Shown here: positions 53,096 to 61,848 of the stretch, in pieces
How the letters are laid out: each line of letters begins with the position of its first letter
Position numbering within the stretch: position 1 is the stretch's first letter
Assembly (NCBI RefSeq): GCF_047730085.1
Contig: NZ_CP159830.1
Coordinates: 868,001-932,000, forward strand
Direction of reading: 5' to 3'
DNA: 64,000 nucleotides
Source: Njordibacter sp937773555
GTDB lineage: Bacteria > Pseudomonadota > Gammaproteobacteria > Pseudomonadales > Balneatricaceae
Made by a program: the position numbers and the translations under genes
Notes under the pieces: generated by a model
What the model was told of the DNA's origin: nothing
The model's input: the letters and a program-made list of their open reading frames with translations, nothing else
Database searches by the model: none

Positions 53096-53123
53096 AGCTT
53101 TGGTGGGCTTGCCCGCCAAAGCT
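53096..53123 (+). other. Intercistronic hairpin after rhaS
   Basis: AGCTTTGGTGGGC and GCCCGCCAAAGCT form a 13-bp stem with one G-T pair and a 2-nt spacer. There is no T tract, so mRNA stabilisation of the binding-protein message is likelier than full termination. Confidence 0.7.
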
Positions 53124-53151
53124 CCATTTAAGTTAGAACTGGTAAAATATA

Positions 53152-54687
53152 ATGCCCCAGCAACAAACATTGACAGACAAAGAAATGACCCTGCCAATTT
53201 TGCAACTGAGTGGCATCGTTAAAATTTTTCCAGGTGTAAAAGCTTTAGATAAGGTTTCACTAAACCTCTACCCCGGTCAGGTAACTGCGCTGGTTGGTGA
53301 AAATGGGGCTGGTAAATCCACCATAGTTAAGGTTTTAACTGGCATATATCAACCGGATGACGGCGAGATATTGCTTGATGGCCAAGCCGTCAATTTCCCC
53401 ACAGCACACCATGCTTCTGCCGCAGGGATTACTGCAATCCACCAGGAAACAGTTTTATTTGACGATTTGACTGTGGCTGAGAATATTTTTATTGGTCATG
53501 CGCCTAGAACTAAATTAGGGCTCATTGACACGCAAGAAACAAGCAAATTAGCACAACAACTATTACAAGGCATCGGTGCAGATATTGATCCATCCATCCG
53601 ACTGCGAGACCTTGGTATTGCCAGCAAACATATGGTTGCCATTGCTCGTGCCCTCTCCATTGATGCCCGCGTGGTCATTATGGATGAGCCCACAGCAGCC
53701 CTAAGTTATAAGGAAATTCAAGAGCTTTACGAATTAGTTGAGCAACTCAAATCCCAAGGGAAAGCTATTTTATTTATTTCTCATAAGTTCGATGAAATAT
53801 TTGAAATAGCTGACCGCTTCAATGTTTTTAGAGATGGCCAGTTTATTGATGAGGGAAAAATAGAGAGTGTCACGGAGGCTGACTTAGTTCAGTTAATGGT
53901 GGGCCGCTCAGTCAATAAGATATACCCTCAGCGACAAGAAAAAATTTGTGAAGACGTGCTAGAAGTTAAGAGCTATTGCCACCCAACTGAGTTTGATGAC
54001 ATTAATTTCACTCTGGGCAGGGGAGAAATTTTAGGCTTTTATGGTCTTGTAGGGGCTGGACGATCAGAACTTATGCAGTCCTTGTTTGGCATCACCAAAC
54101 CCTCTGATGGGATAGTTAAAATTGGCGGGGAAATAACAACAATTCGGTCCCCAGCAGACGCAGTTGGTCATGGCATTGTTTATGTCCCTGAGGATAGGGG
54201 CAAGCAAGGTGTCGTGATTGGCCTGCCAATATTTCAAAATGTCACTTTACCTTCTCTCAGCCAAACATCCCAAAAAGGCTTCATTCGTTTGGCTGAAGAG
54301 TTTAAGTTGGCACGGGAATATACCCAGCGTTTAGATTTGCGCGCCAGTTCATTGGATCAGGATGTAGGAAATTTATCGGGTGGCAACCAGCAAAAAGTAG
54401 TTATTGCCAAGTGGCTTGCAACCCAGCCTAAAGTTATTATTTTGGATGAACCAACTAAGGGCATCGATATTGGGTCAAAGGCAGCTGTGCACGAGTTCAT
54501 GTCAGACCTAGCAGAACAAGGTTTATCAGTCATTATGGTGAGCTCTGAAATTCCGGAAGTTTTGGGTATGTCTGATCGGGTGATTGTTATGCGTGAAGGC
54601 CGTATGGTCGCAGAACTTGCTGGTGATGATCTTTCGCCTGAAGCTTTGATCCGACATGCGGCAGGCATCGGTGAGGTTAACCCATGA
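53152..54687 (+). CDS. rhaT: Rhamnose ABC transporter, ATPase
   Basis: Tandem-domain sugar ABC ATPase (RbsA/XylG class), 511 residues. The first half has Walker A GENGAGKST and Walker B VVIMDEPTAALSYKE with a weak signature. The second half has a degenerate Walker A (GLVGAGRSEL), the signature LSGGNQQKVVIAKWL and Walker B VIILDEPTKGIDIG. The start may be ATG 53152 or in-frame ATG 53185. It ends overlapping the first permease gene by ATGA. Confidence 0.92.
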   Translation: MPQQQTLTDKEMTLPILQLSGIVKIFPGVKALDKVSLNLYPGQVTALVGENGAGKSTIVKVLTGIYQPDDGEILLDGQAVNFPTAHHASAAGITAIHQETVLFDDLTVAENIFIGHAPRTKLGLIDTQETSKLAQQLLQGIGADIDPSIRLRDLGIASKHMVAIARALSIDARVVIMDEPTAALSYKEIQELYELVEQLKSQGKAILFISHKFDEIFEIADRFNVFRDGQFIDEGKIESVTEADLVQLMVGRSVNKIYPQRQEKICEDVLEVKSYCHPTEFDDINFTLGRGEILGFYGLVGAGRSELMQSLFGITKPSDGIVKIGGEITTIRSPADAVGHGIVYVPEDRGKQGVVIGLPIFQNVTLPSLSQTSQKGFIRLAEEFKLAREYTQRLDLRASSLDQDVGNLSGGNQQKVVIAKWLATQPKVIILDEPTKGIDIGSKAAVHEFMSDLAEQGLSVIMVSSEIPEVLGMSDRVIVMREGRMVAELAGDDLSPEALIRHAAGIGEVNP

Positions 54688-55667
54688 TTAAAAGATTTTT
54701 AATTGCACGAGAAACCCTTCTATTAGGGGTGATTCTGCTACTCATAGCCCTGGTTGCCTCCCGCTTCCCTGGATTTGTTTCTGCTGGCAACTTAGTGAAT
54801 GTATTCAATGATACAGCACCACTGATTATACTGGCACTAGGTCAAATGGTGGTTATTGTAACCCGTTGCATAGACTTGTCGGTGGCTGGCAACTTAGCTC
54901 TTACAGGCATGGCTGTGGCGATGTTAAATTCGGTTGCTCCGGGTCTTCCCATACCAATTATTCTCACCATTTCGATTCTGTTGGGGGCGGGCATGGGGCT
55001 CATGAACGGGTTACTTGTTTGGAAACTGGAAATACCACCCATTGTTGTGACCTTGGGAACTATGACTATTTTCCGAGGGATTATTTTTCTTATATCTGAT
55101 GGCAAGTGGGTCAATGCCCACGAAATGAGTGCAAGTTTTACTGGCTTTCCCCGGGCTGAAACTATGGGTCTACCTGTGATGAGCTGGATAGCCATTGGTG
55201 TGTCACTGATGTTTCTGCTATTGATTACCCGAACATCACTAGGCCGTGCCTTTTTTGCTGTGGGTGGTAACCCACATGCAGCGGTGTATACGGGTATTAA
55301 TGTTGGCAAGACACAATGCGCTGCATTTGTTATTTCTGGGGCCCTTGCTGGTCTAGTAGGATATCTATGGGTGGCTCGCTATGCTGTTGCCTATGTTGAT
55401 ATTGCTGGCGGATTTGAACTTGAGGTAGTGGCCGCCTGTGTTATTGGTGGTATTTCAATTGCTGGTGGTCTAGGCTCAGTGGGGGGGGCAGTGTTAGGTG
55501 CATTGTTTTTAGGAGTGGTTAAAAACGCCTTACCAGTGGTGCACATTTCACCCTTTTGGCAACTTGCTATTTCGGGTGCTGCCATTGTCATTGCTGTGAC
55601 CTTTAATGCAAGGTCTAACAGGAGCAGTGGTCGGGTTATTCTTAAGCCAGCGAGGTCTAATTCATGA
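54684..55667 (+). CDS. rhaP: Rhamnose ABC transporter, permease 1
   Basis: RbsC-type membrane protein of 327 residues with eight to ten hydrophobic helices (LLGVILLLIALVASRFPGF, LIILALGQMVVIVTRCIDLSVAGNLALTGM, PPIVVTLGTMTIFRGIIFLIS). The EAA-like loop is in VGGNPHAAVYTGINVGKTQC. It overlaps rhaT by 4 bp and rhaQ by 4 bp, so it is translationally coupled to both. Confidence 0.92.
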   Translation: MIKRFLIARETLLLGVILLLIALVASRFPGFVSAGNLVNVFNDTAPLIILALGQMVVIVTRCIDLSVAGNLALTGMAVAMLNSVAPGLPIPIILTISILLGAGMGLMNGLLVWKLEIPPIVVTLGTMTIFRGIIFLISDGKWVNAHEMSASFTGFPRAETMGLPVMSWIAIGVSLMFLLLITRTSLGRAFFAVGGNPHAAVYTGINVGKTQCAAFVISGALAGLVGYLWVARYAVAYVDIAGGFELEVVAACVIGGISIAGGLGSVGGAVLGALFLGVVKNALPVVHISPFWQLAISGAAIVIAVTFNARSNRSSGRVILKPARSNS

Positions 55668-56653
55668 ACCTTAAAACCCGCTCCTTGCCTGATCGGCTTC
55701 ATTCTCCGCGTTCGCAGGTGTTTAAAAACTGGGAAACGCTTTTATTTGCAGTGGCGGTGAGCATTTTTGTTGTGAACTCCTTTGCGTCGCCTTATTTTCT
55801 TGATGCTTGGGGGCTGTCTGATGCTACCTTTAACTTCACCGAAAAAGCGATGATTGCTTTTGCCATGGCTTTACTGATCATTACGGGCGAAATAGACCTT
55901 TCTGTGGCCTCGATTATAGCCCTTGCTAGTACGGCTATGGGCGCTGGTTTACAGCTTGGCTTGGGGACTACAGAGCTTGTATTTATCGGTTTAGCTGTGG
56001 GCTTATTATGTGGTGCTTTTAATGCTGTTTTGGTGACCGTGCTTGGACTTCCCTCAATAGTAGTAACAATTGGCACTATGAGTCTTTTTAGAGGCATTAG
56101 CTATATAGTGCTTGGAGACCAAGCTTATCGCGGATATCCACCTGATTTTGCATTCTTTGGGCAGGGCTATGTGTTTTGGGTATTTAGTTTTGAATTAGTG
56201 CTGTTTGCTGTGCTGGCACTGATCTATGGTATTTTGTTGCACAAAACTAATTTTGGACGAACTATCTACGCCATTGGCAACAATCCTACGGGGGCATTAT
56301 TTTCTGGTATTCGTGTTCAAAGGGTTAAATTTATTCTATTTCTTCTCACTGGCCTCATGTCTGGCGTGGCAGCCATTTGCTTAACCTCTCGTCTTGGGTC
56401 TACCAGACCATCTATTGGGGCAGGTATGGAGCTTGAAGTCATCACCATGGTGGTGTTGGGGGGTGTTAATATATTAGGCGGTTCAGGCACTATCCTAGGG
56501 GTGGTCTTGGCTGCCTTTGTCATGGGTCTAGTGACTTTTGGTTTTGGTCTGCTAAATGTACCTGGTATCGTAATGTCCATTTTTATAGGCCTGTTACTTA
56601 TTGGAGTGATCGCTTTGCCACGGCTTTGGAAAATGTTTCTAAATAGGAGGTAG
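55664..56653 (+). CDS. rhaQ: Rhamnose ABC transporter, permease 2
   Basis: Second RbsC-type permease, 329 residues, with helices including LLFAVAVSIFVVNSFASPYF, MALLIITGEIDLSVASIIALAS and LPSIVVTIGTMSLFRGISY; the coupling loop is IGNNPTGALFSGIRVQRVKF. It forms the membrane channel with RhaP. Its stop overlaps the ribosome-proximal region of the mutarotase gene. Confidence 0.92.
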   Translation: MNLKTRSLPDRLHSPRSQVFKNWETLLFAVAVSIFVVNSFASPYFLDAWGLSDATFNFTEKAMIAFAMALLIITGEIDLSVASIIALASTAMGAGLQLGLGTTELVFIGLAVGLLCGAFNAVLVTVLGLPSIVVTIGTMSLFRGISYIVLGDQAYRGYPPDFAFFGQGYVFWVFSFELVLFAVLALIYGILLHKTNFGRTIYAIGNNPTGALFSGIRVQRVKFILFLLTGLMSGVAAICLTSRLGSTRPSIGAGMELEVITMVVLGGVNILGGSGTILGVVLAAFVMGLVTFGFGLLNVPGIVMSIFIGLLLIGVIALPRLWKMFLNRR

Positions 56654-56655
56654 TG

Positions 56656-56970
56656 ATGGCAAAATTCAGTTTTAAAATGCAACTGAAGCTTGGGTATGAA
56701 GCTGAGTATCAGCGCCGCCATGATGCGATCTGGCCAGAATTACTTGAGCTATTAAAAAATGCTGGAATTTCTGATTACTCCATCCATTTGGATGGCCCAA
56801 CAGGGACTCTATTTGCCTGCCTTACTCGAGCAACAAATCATACGATGGATGAGCTACCACTGGAACCTATAATGCAGCGCTGGTGGAATTATATGGCAGA
56901 CATCATGGAGACTGGCCTAGACAATGAACCAATTGCAGCCCCGCTTGACCTAGTGTTTTATATGCCATGA
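56656..56970 (+). CDS. rhaM: L-rhamnose mutarotase
   Basis: Interconverts alpha and beta anomers of L-rhamnose (RhaM/RhaU family), 104 residues. The active-site segment is EYQRRHDAIWPELLELLKNAGI with the catalytic His, followed by SDYSIHLDGPTGTLFACL and the WWNYMADIM signature. ATG 56656 has AGGAGG 5 bp upstream. It overlaps rhaK by ATGA. Confidence 0.93.
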   Translation: MAKFSFKMQLKLGYEAEYQRRHDAIWPELLELLKNAGISDYSIHLDGPTGTLFACLTRATNHTMDELPLEPIMQRWWNYMADIMETGLDNEPIAAPLDLVFYMP

Positions 56971-58358
56971 CTGGATTGAAAAATGTTGCTGTAATCGACA
57001 TTGGGAAAACCAATGTCAAACTGGTAATGGTGGACTTGCAAACGATGGCAGAGATTTGCGTAATAACACGACCAAATAAGGTTTTGCCTGGCCCACCTTG
57101 GCCTCATTTTGATGTTGATGGGCATTGGACATTCTTGCTATCAGGATTGAAGAACTTTCATCAACGTTTTGGTGTAGAGGCAATTTCAATAACAACACAT
57201 GCCGCCTGTGTTGTGTTGTTGGATTATCAGGGACAATTGGCAGCCCCTATACTTGATTACGAGCATGATGAACTGGATGTGGACGCCGATGAATATAACG
57301 CAATGCGTCCTCCTTTTTCTGAAACGGGGTCACCACGATTGGCTGGCGGCCTTAATATAGGGGCGCAGCTCCATTGGCAGTTTAAAAAAGATTCAAAACT
57401 GCTTTCGCGAGTTAAATCGATCGTTACTTACCCACAGTATTGGGCTCACCGCCTGACGGGCGTAGCTGCGGTAGATGTAACTTCTATTGGCTGTCATACT
57501 GATCTTTGGAATCCGACTGCAGGGAAGTTTTCTACTTTGGTAAACCGTTTAGGTATTGGCAGCAAAATGGCAGAGGTTCGCAGGCCTGATGATGTGCTAG
57601 GCCCGATATTACCAGAGATTGCGGTAAGAACCGGTTTGCCAGCCAATACGCAGGTTGTCTGTGGGATCCACGACTCTAATGCCTCACTTCTACCTCATAT
57701 TATTAGTAAAAGCGCACCATTTTCCGTAGTTTCAACTGGCACTTGGGTAATTGCGATGGCTATCGGCGGTGCCAAAACACAGCTAGATTCTAAGGGTGAA
57801 AATTTCATAAATGTAAATGCATTTGGTGATCCTGTTCCATCTTCGCGCTTTATGGGAGGAAGAGAATTCGAACTTATCCAAAGAGGTGCTCAACCTTGTG
57901 CAGATGAAAGTGATATGCAGGCTGTTCTGGAAGAAAATATAATGCTTTTCCCAGCTGTGGAGACCAGCTCAGGCCCATATAAAGGGCGTGAAATGAATTG
58001 GGAGCCAAGCGAGCCAGAATTCGCCAGTGGTACTCGAGAAGTATGCCTTTCATTTTATCTGGCATTAATGACAGCAAAATGTCTGCAAAATATTGGCTCT
58101 AAAGGAAGTATCGTGATCGAAGGTCCCTTCGCGAGAAATTACTTTTACAGACTAATGCTTGAAGCAGTGACAGGTGAGCGGATCTTGAGTTCGGCATCAG
58201 CAACTGGCACAAGTATTGGCGCTGCAATGTTGCTTCAAAGATACCCTGCACAAATGTTCGATAGGCAACCTCAAAAGGAAAACACACCAATGCTAGATGT
58301 ATTGAAAGCTTATGCTACTCGATGGAAGTCCCGTGTCGAATGTGACAATAAAGTTTAA
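56967..58358 (+). CDS. rhaK: Rhamnulokinase (FGGY family)
   Basis: FGGY carbohydrate kinase of 463 residues that phosphorylates the rhamnose-pathway sugar. N-terminal phosphate-binding DIGKTNVKLVMVD, the catalytic-Asp region GIHDSNASLLPH, VSTGTWVIAMAIGG (adenosine motif) and VIEGPFARNYFY are visible. It is the RhaK type found with RhaSTPQ transporters in rhizobia, where the kinase is also needed for transporter activity; that coupling is known there and only inferred here. Last gene of the rha transport arm. Confidence 0.9.
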   Translation: MTGLKNVAVIDIGKTNVKLVMVDLQTMAEICVITRPNKVLPGPPWPHFDVDGHWTFLLSGLKNFHQRFGVEAISITTHAACVVLLDYQGQLAAPILDYEHDELDVDADEYNAMRPPFSETGSPRLAGGLNIGAQLHWQFKKDSKLLSRVKSIVTYPQYWAHRLTGVAAVDVTSIGCHTDLWNPTAGKFSTLVNRLGIGSKMAEVRRPDDVLGPILPEIAVRTGLPANTQVVCGIHDSNASLLPHIISKSAPFSVVSTGTWVIAMAIGGAKTQLDSKGENFINVNAFGDPVPSSRFMGGREFELIQRGAQPCADESDMQAVLEENIMLFPAVETSSGPYKGREMNWEPSEPEFASGTREVCLSFYLALMTAKCLQNIGSKGSIVIEGPFARNYFYRLMLEAVTGERILSSASATGTSIGAAMLLQRYPAQMFDRQPQKENTPMLDVLKAYATRWKSRVECDNKV

Positions 58359-58392
58359 TTTCAGACGTTGCATACTCAGTTAAATTGACTTG

Positions 58393-58545
58393 AGCTATTA
58401 TGGAGAGCACAGCACTGACTTTGAAAGCCCAGTTAGCGCTGGAATGTTTTACGAGAAAGCTAATAGCGTGTGACTTGATGGCGTGTTTGAACCACAATTT
58501 TATACGTTTAGTGGAAGCCTTATTGAGTCGTATTTTGAGTGTTAA
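58393..58545 (+). pseudogene. Short gene remnant, possibly IS3-type transposase C-terminus
   Basis: Plus-strand reading gives SYYGEHSTDFESPVSAGMFYEK, then ANSV and an in-frame TGA, then LDGVFEPQFYTFSGSLIE, SYFEC and stop. The HST-x-F-x-SPV-x(5)-YE pattern recalls the C-termini of IS3-family integrase-like transposases, but the piece is too short to be sure. The remainder of the 574-bp gap 58359-58932 has no gene that I can support. Confidence 0.3.
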
Positions 58546-58932
58546 CTGATTTAATGAAACTTGTACTAAGGTATTCCTAGGTAGGCCAAGAATAGACAAA
58601 GAAAAATAAACTTTAGCGTAAGGTTGATCTTAGATGCTCCCAGGCTAGGTTTTACTCATCTTTAGTGATGTGTTTAGCACATGGATCTTCATATCCTCTC
58701 ACAAAAGAGCTGGCACCCCAACGCGACTTTTTATGAGTTTAATTGAACAAATCTGCGTAAACTTGACTTTACATAATCGCTCTATGGCAGGATAAGGGTC
58801 CCTTCCATACAATAAGACTGCAACCAGCTAAACCAAACGGTATTGGTAAAGCGGCAACTGGGTGGAGTGTTGCTTGCAAACTTTAATTTACGCACACTAA
58901 CTTTAAATAATTAATTTTGGGTAAGGAATTTT

Positions 58933-59619
58933 ATGACGGATTACGTAGTAGAGGGCCCACTGCAAACAGTTGCCCCAGTAGCTAACAATAGCTCTGTGTT
59001 TCCCGTAAGGCGCATTTATTGTATTGGCCGCAACTATGCGGATCATGCAATCGAAATGGGCTACAATCCAGATCGAGAGCCACCATTTTTCTTTCAAAAA
59101 AACCCAGATAATTTAGATTTTTCTGGAACATTTACCTATCCAGAAAAAAGTTGTGATGTGCATTATGAAATTGAACTTGTAATCGCCATCGGTAAGGGTG
59201 GTAAGAACATTAATTTAGATAACGCCACTGATCATGTTTATGGGTATGCATTGGGTCTGGATATGACTCGTAGAGACCTACAAGGTAAAATGAAGGAAAT
59301 GGGACGGCCTTGGGAAATTGCAAAAGCATTTGAAAAATCAGCGCCAATGGGCCCTATTACTCCTGCCTCAGAACTTGGGCACCTTTGTAAAGGTGTCATA
59401 GATTTAAAAGTAAATGGTGAGCTAAAACAGAAAGGTGATTTAAATCAAATGATCTGGAAAACAGCAGAGATCATTAATTACCTTTCTCAATACTATGAGT
59501 TAGCGGCGGGGGACTTAATTATGTCTGGAACTCCAGCAGGTGTTGGTGCCATTAAAAAAGGGGATGTTATGGTTGGGTCAGTTGAAGGCTTGGGTGAGCT
59601 TGTTGTTACCGTTATTTAA
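58933..59619 (+). CDS. Fumarylacetoacetate hydrolase (FAH) family protein
   Basis: 228 residues, complete single FAH domain. The metal ligands lie in CDVHYEIELVIAIG (two Glu) and ALGLDMTRRDLQ (Asp); IYCIGRNYADHAIEMG, PPFFFQKNPDNL and MSGTPAGVGAIKKGD are typical. Closest in style to fumarylpyruvate/acylpyruvate hydrolases, so it probably cleaves or decarboxylates a 2,4-dioxo acid. It lies 570 bp after rhaK and is not an obvious part of the phosphorylating rhamnose route. It may be separate cargo of the same module. Confidence 0.85.
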   Translation: MTDYVVEGPLQTVAPVANNSSVFPVRRIYCIGRNYADHAIEMGYNPDREPPFFFQKNPDNLDFSGTFTYPEKSCDVHYEIELVIAIGKGGKNINLDNATDHVYGYALGLDMTRRDLQGKMKEMGRPWEIAKAFEKSAPMGPITPASELGHLCKGVIDLKVNGELKQKGDLNQMIWKTAEIINYLSQYYELAAGDLIMSGTPAGVGAIKKGDVMVGSVEGLGELVVTVI

Positions 59620-59679
59620 TGCCTCACGTTGCCTGTACTTTTCGAACACTTTATTTAAAATTCAAAAAAACATTTCACT

Positions 59680-59902
59680 CTGGGCTGGGGGGTCGTAGGT
59701 TCAAATCATACTGTTGCGCCTGATCATCCCCCATTTTATATTAATAGTGTGTCATTTTTTCTAATCTTCAAATAAGTGGTTAGTCAAAATTTGGCAAAGC
59801 TTACCTCTTCAAATTAGCTTGTAAGTCCAATTTAGGCATTGCCAACTTCCATTTAATTACATCAACTGGCTTGGTAGGTTGGCCACAAGCTTGTTTTTTC
59901 GT
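59680..59902. repeat. tRNA-Pro-linked repeat, copy 3 (degenerate)
   Basis: Twenty bases of the tRNA-Pro T-arm region (59688-59707) are identical to 30715-30734, but the acceptor strand is lost. The flank then resembles copies 1 and 2: TAGTGTGTC with a T run, and CTTCAAATTAGC onward. On the minus strand 59801-59902 reads CGQPTKPVDVIKWKLAMPKL, DLQANLKR and stop, matching copy 2's end. It marks the right end of module II. The remainder of the gap 59620-60169 is AT-rich without a recognised gene. Confidence 0.78.
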
Positions 59903-60169
59903 TTAGTGGCTAAGTTGTGAAAGTTTTGGTGTTCATTTATTGAACAAGTGGCTAAAAGCACTTTATTTATAATGTAATAACATTATGCTTTAAGAGGTAT
60001 TAGGAGATAAATATTTTTAATCTGTTTAATTGCAGGAAAGTGAAACGGGTATTGAAATAAAAAAAAGTTTAGATACTTAGGTTTACTGATAAAGGTTTAG
60101 AGTAAAAATTGAGCAATGCCAACCCTGCCAATTTTACATGAATTTAAATAGGGGGGCTTGGAGAAAAAA

Positions 60170-60613
60170 TTGAAAATTATAGATAAGCTTAACCAAATAA
60201 TGGAATTAGAACTAGCTGGTGTAGTGAGGTATACGCATTACTCATTGATGATTTATGGCTATAATCGCATTCCTATTGTGAGCTGGATGAAAAGTAATGC
60301 TATGGAGGGTTTAGAGCATGCCCATCGCGCTGGTGAAATGGTAACTTTGTTGGGTGGGCACCCGTCGTTAAAGATTGGACCCTTGTTAGAAACTGAAAAT
60401 CACGATATTGGCAATATTATGCGTGAGAGTTTGACCCATGAAAAAGAAGCGTTAGCATGTTACTACGACCTAATGAAGCTTGCTGCAGAAGAGAGTAACG
60501 TTTTGATCGAAGAGTATGCGAGAGAAATGATTTCTTGTGAAGAGTTACATCTGGACGAAGTTGATAAAATGTTAAGAAAGCCTGGTGACATTGAACAATT
60601 TAGTGGCGTTTAA
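60170..60613 (+). CDS. Bacterioferritin/ferritin-like di-iron protein
   Basis: 147 residues from TTG 60170, with GGAG 6 bp upstream. Four-helix ferritin fold with ligand motifs ELELAGVVRYTHY, EGLEHAHRAGEM, HEKEALACYYDL and SCEELHLDEV, so both ExxH pairs of a di-iron site are present. Where bacterioferritin has the haem-binding Met (EMKHA) this protein has Leu (GLEHA), so haem binding is doubtful. Likely roles are iron storage or peroxide detoxification. It is the sole gene of module III, closed by a strong terminator. Confidence 0.82.
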   Translation: MKIIDKLNQIMELELAGVVRYTHYSLMIYGYNRIPIVSWMKSNAMEGLEHAHRAGEMVTLLGGHPSLKIGPLLETENHDIGNIMRESLTHEKEALACYYDLMKLAAEESNVLIEEYAREMISCEELHLDEVDKMLRKPGDIEQFSGV

Positions 60614-60636
60614 TAAATCGAGCTAGATACCCAGCA

Positions 60637-60669
60637 ACGAGGTTAGATCACATCTAACCTCGTATTTTG
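60637..60669 (+). terminator. Terminator of the ferritin-like gene
   Basis: ACGAGGTTAGAT (60637-60648) and ATCTAACCTCGT (60652-60663) form a perfect 12-bp stem with a 3-nt loop, followed by ATTTTGT. In the gene-free stretch 60614-61260 I see only this, the fourth tRNA fragment and a small hairpin at 61223-61243. Confidence 0.85.
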
Positions 60670-61183
60670 TATGCCAGCCATACACAAGGCCATTAAGCTT
60701 TTCCTTTTCACTCATTTTTTTAGGGTTCTAAACAGGTTTCCAGTGGGATAGTCGGTACGTTATTGACTAGCCATGTATGGCTAGGAGTGCCCATCAGTTT
60801 GTTGCACTCGGTCTTGCTGGCAATTGTTAGCTGTGATTTGCTAGCAGACCCCTGACTCATCAGTTAGTACTAAACTTAATTCTACTCATACCTTGTTGGT
60901 GGTTCATTGATCTTAGCTTGTGATTGATTATCAGTCTGCTAGAGCCTTTCAAACTTTCGTTAGATCTCTATCAGGCTAAAGGTCTATAGCCCACTAAGCC
61001 GCTATTTATTAATTTTCTAGTCGTATTTGATAGTAAAAACTAAGGGCCTGACAGATAGTCTGGTAGACTGCTTGCAATCTCGGCACCAATGACACGCTTC
61101 ATTTAGGTATTAATTGCTGCTGATAACTTTATTTTTACTATTGTTTGATTGGTTTTAAGTTCATATTCTTCGATGGGTTAGAT

Positions 61184-61220
61184 GGGTTCATTAAATCCTG
61201 TCGCCCCAACTAATTATTCC
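61184..61220. repeat. tRNA-Pro 3'-end fragment, copy 4 (right end of the accessory region)
   Basis: GGTTCA-TT-AAATCCTGTCGC, then CCCAACTAATTATTCC, is a mutated version of the tRNA-Pro tail GGTTCAAATCCTGCCGTCCC-GACCAATTATTCC. Unlike the other copies, it is followed by unrelated sequence and then tdk after 40 bp, so it most probably marks the ancestral chromosome junction. Confidence 0.7.
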
Positions 61221-61260
61221 TAAGGGCTAACGTACCGTTACCCGTAAAAGGCTTGCTATC

Positions 61261-61836
61261 GTGGCCCAACTTTATTTTTACTACTCGTCCATGAATGCTG
61301 GTAAATCTACGGCTTTATTGCAATCAGCTTATAACTACCAAGAGCGTGGCATGCGTCCGTTTATCATGTCGGCGGCATTAGATGACCGCTATGGCATCGG
61401 TAAAGTCACCTCCCGTATTGGCTTGGCTGCTGAGGCGCAACTGTTTACTAATAAAGATGATTTGTTGAGCATTTTGCAAACTCAACACTCAAGTCAGCCT
61501 ATTGATTGCATTCTTATTGATGAAAGCCAATTCTTAAGCCGTGAGCAAGTTAAACAGCTAACCCAGGTGGTAGACCACCTCGATATTCCAGTGTTATGTT
61601 ATGGCATTCGTACGGATTTCAGGGGGGAACTATTTCCGGGTAGCCAATACTTGTTGGCTTGGGCTGATAAGTTGGTGGAACTGAAAACGGTGTGTCATTG
61701 TGGCCGCAAAGCGACCATGGTGGTTCGTACTGATGAGCATGGCGCTGTCATCAAAGACGGTGAACAAGTAGTGATTGGTGGTAACGACCAATACCAGTCA
61801 CTCTGCCGTCGCCATTTTAGCCAACAGATGTGGTGA
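61261..61836 (+). CDS. tdk: Thymidine kinase
   Basis: Type II thymidine kinase (salvage of deoxythymidine), 191 residues, GTG start with AAAAGG 9 bp upstream. P-loop SSMNAGKSTALLQ, Walker B-like LIDESQFLS, the YGIRTDFRGELF lasso region and zinc Cys residues in CHCGRKATM and near the C-terminus (LCRRH) are present. First chromosomal gene after the accessory region. Confidence 0.95.
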   Translation: MAQLYFYYSSMNAGKSTALLQSAYNYQERGMRPFIMSAALDDRYGIGKVTSRIGLAAEAQLFTNKDDLLSILQTQHSSQPIDCILIDESQFLSREQVKQLTQVVDHLDIPVLCYGIRTDFRGELFPGSQYLLAWADKLVELKTVCHCGRKATMVVRTDEHGAVIKDGEQVVIGGNDQYQSLCRRHFSQQMW

Positions 61837-61848
61837 GCATAACAATAG

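Noticed and set aside
30750..61183. Intact integrase or transposase for the accessory region
   Set aside because: No frame in the region shows tyrosine- or serine-recombinase motifs; only a decayed frame of unknown family is present.
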